Below are positions 61,608-64,000 of a stretch of DNA of 64,000 nt, in pieces; position 1 is the first letter of the stretch, and every line of letters starts with the position of its first letter. Source of the stretch: Diploscapter coronatus (taxonomy: Eukaryota; Nematoda; Chromadorea; Rhabditida; Rhabditidae); assembly GCA_964036155.1 (NCBI GenBank), contig OZ038423.1, forward strand, positions 81,359,249 to 81,423,248. Reading direction: 5' to 3'. The notes beneath the pieces are model-generated. The model was not told where the DNA came from and ran no database searches. It worked only from the letters and a program-made list of their open reading frames with translations. The translations under genes were made by a program, and so were the position numbers.

Positions 61608-64000
61608 TTACCATCGGATTTTTGTATCGAACTTGTAAAATTGTGAGTATAGCAATCCTGTTGCCGCAATGGCATCCTCCACTCCTACAGTTTTAGTCGG
61701 AAAACGGCAAACCAAAACCGGCGTAAAAATAAAGAGCATATCTTCTCTCATCCATGACGCCATAGGGCTGAAATTAAAAAAATTTAAGATCTCTCATTTT
61801 TTTCAAACTCAGGGAATTAAAGAAAATTTTAATTTTAAATTCAATCCTTTTCGGGAAAAATAAAAACTCCTTACTTATGAGGATCAAAATGGTAGACTTT
61901 ATTCAAGGTCCGGTCCAAAGTGATCGTAGGAGCCATGCGAATTTCCAAGAGGTCGGTTTCGATGTTGGCCTGAATAATTATGGATAATTAGGGCAATTGA
62001 ATGGATAGTTAAAATGCATTACCTGCTGATTCAAATTACAGGACATTCTTCCGGCTATTCTAGCGCCGGCCGCTAACCCTGCAGCCGAGTTAGTCCAGTC
62101 TGTGCCGATACTTACCTGAAATTCTTCAACATTTTTGGGTAAGTTAAAAATTTTAAAATATTTTTCTTTGTAACAAATTGGATATCAACCCAAAATTAAA
62201 GAATGTTTAAAGATATAGAAGAAAACCATGCCATAATATGATAAGTCAGGCAGTGAAAGTGGATTCTTTGCAGTCTATATCCTTGTTTTTGGGGGTCCGA
62301 ATTTTGTCCGCTTGGTTTCCCAAAGGTCCTTAGAATCCAGTGCAGCATTTCTACTACCTAAAGTTAAATAATAAAAATATTCAAATAAAAACCAAGTCCT
62401 AACCTTATGAACATGAACCGTTCCCGCTTGCACTGGGTAAGCCTCCATATGGGGCCCGTTCGTAACATGGGATAAAAATGACAATTCCTGCTCATTCAGG
62501 CCCAGAGAGTCGACGTAAGGTAGAACCTAAAATTAAAAATAAATAAAAAGGCCCTTAATAAAATAGTATGGTGATATCGAATAAAATTTACTAATTATTT
62601 AAACCACTACTACCATTTTCCTCATTAGTTTTTATCGTATTCGTTTTATGAGTTTAAAATAAACAAAGGTAACTAAATTAAAAAAGAAACCTTGTTGACG
62701 ATCTCCAATAGATACTGAGCGTCTCCTAAACTGCCCAATTGCAAATGAACCGGGATTTTCGGGTTCATTTGCATCAAATTTCGCTTGATCATCCTTAGTT
62801 TTTCAAGCCGGATTTCTTTTTTCTTAAATTTGTAAAATTAGTTCTTTTTTATTTTCAGATTTTCTAACCTGGAATTCCAATAAATGAATGCCGGTGATAA
62901 TGACAAGTTCGGGTTTGAATTGGTTCGTCGCCTTGAAAAACATTTCCATCACTATTGTTGACCCGCTGAACATTTGCTACTTTTACGTTGAATAGAAAAA
63001 TTAAAGTTACAGTAGGAGAGTTTCTTATCAAATTTCTATCAATTTATCAACGAAAAATAGATAAAAAGCTACGGTAGAAAGTTTTCCGTCATCAATTTAT
63101 TTTATCAAATCATTAAAGAAAGTACCTATAATGATCGTGACTGGTGATAAATCTGCTACTCGAGGGGGCTACCCAATCACCTAGAATTTCTCCCTGACGG
63201 TATTCCATGATGATATGAAGCTCGTCCTGGAAAATTTTGACCATTTTATCAGCAAGTTTTATGGATGTTATTTATCGAATCTTATCATTTTGTTCAGTCA
63301 AAATTCTTATCATTTCCTAAATAAAATTTATATTTGTATCAGAAATTTTAAAATAACAAATTTGTTGAACGAGCCTTAACAATCCTGGTCGAATTGGTTC
63401 TTTTCACAGATGGATGCAACAGGGCCTGAGCTCGCGGGCCTATGGGACCAACCAAATGCACGTCCGTGCTCGGGAACATTGTCGCTATTCTGAAAAATTA
63501 GAATAAATTGAAAAATTAAAGAGAAATTTTTTAAAAAATTAAGAAATGTACCTATCCGCCATCAAAGCGGCGTTGCCTCCAATATGATGATGGGCCCTCG
63601 GAAAATTCTCGGCTTGTTTAACCACAATTCGAAATTGCTCTTCATCAGCCATGTATCTGAAAAGTTCAAATTTCTAGAAGATAAAAAGAATTTAATTTTT
63701 TTTTAATCTACAGGAAATCGTCCAATTTTTCACTTCAATTTAGCATTGTATACATAAAATGGAAAAGTTTAAAAAATGAAATTTTAAAGGAATTTACAGA
63801 AAATTCATCCTTTCATAGTTTTCATTGCTTTTTTTCTTGAATTTCAAAGTGTCGTAAAATAAGATGCCTCTCCGCAGCGGCGCCCCGTTTGAAGAAGTGC
63901 GCGAAAGTCTCGTGCAGGTCCTCTAAGGATTGAATATTTTCATGATCCTGGTCCTTGGCGACCGTCGTGTTCAACAAATCCACCAAATGCACTCCCGGAA
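61608..64000 (-). CDS. ADP-dependent glucokinase, 5' end outside window
   Basis: Phosphorylates glucose with ADP; metazoan ADPGK is ER-associated. Exons seen: 63868-64000 (open), 63552-63656, 63381-63489 (or from 63375), 63126-63226, 62869-62965, 62691-62822, 62404-62526, 62232-62357, 62023-62115, 61875-61969, 61608-61767. Motifs: KRGAAAER, FPRAHHHIGGNAALMADR, HLVGPIGPRA, DELHIIMEY, LVIITGIHLLE, IPVHLQLGS, DSLGLNEQELSFL, HFHCLTYHI, AAGARIAG and TVGVEDAIAATGLLYSQF, where Asp is the expected catalytic base. Human ADPGK has GLGD where this has GVED. Two introns have GC donors (63657-63867 and 62116-62231), both supported by gap-free agreement with the human protein as remembered. The N-terminal third is missing at the window edge. 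Confidence 0.93.

Overview
This window looks like nuclear DNA of a nematode. It is AT-rich and carries compact multi-exon genes with short introns ending mostly in TTTCAG or TTTTAG. Several start codons lie 1-15 nt after an AG acceptor, as expected for spliced-leader trans-splicing, and closely spaced co-oriented genes resemble operons. The gene content fits too: a CPG4-like secreted protein, a serpentine chemoreceptor-like gene, a peptide-type GPCR, and an M13 neprilysin. I built all exon models by hand from splice signals, phase closure and remembered protein families. No database search was run, and the species is not identifiable.

Layout. 827-5463 (-) is an SLC17-type MFS transporter. 5.5-17.3 kb is a long stretch without a supportable gene, holding microsatellites, small foldback elements and a remnant of a larger repeat. 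17353-20669 (-) is an unrecognised four-TM protein. 21641-34754 (-) is the core of the window: an RPUSD2-like pseudouridine synthase, deoxyhypusine hydroxylase and the mitoribosomal protein DAP3/mS29, in that transcriptional order. The two gaps between them are 170-215 bp, each with AATAAA about 100 nt before the next acceptor, so they are a probable operon of translation-related genes. 34964-36909 (+) is a peptide-type GPCR diverging from that operon. 38522-43081 (+) is a complete neprilysin-like metallopeptidase. 46400-50768 (-) is a strange membrane-anchored Hsp70-like protein with a roughly 500-residue disordered insertion. 52382-54095 (-) is a chemoreceptor-like gene that may be broken. 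55252-58597 (+) is a CPG4-like secreted, possibly GPI-anchored protein. 58819-61250 (-) is mitochondrial malonyl-CoA:ACP transacylase, and 61608->64000 (-) is ADP-dependent glucokinase, cut by the window edge. The last two form a second operon-like pair.

How the genes work together. The RPUSD2/DOHH/DAP3 group links RNA modification, eIF5A hypusination and mitochondrial ribosomes. The ADPGK/MCAT pair links glucose phosphorylation and mitochondrial fatty-acid synthesis. The other genes look like independent units.

Most unusual points: the Hsp70-like architecture; a 2.4 kb foldback element with a duplicated 347-bp unit inside a DOHH intron; five well-supported GC-AG introns; a family of small CAGG...CCTG hairpin elements; two short dispersed intron motifs; and the chemoreceptor with a TTTTCAT acceptor.
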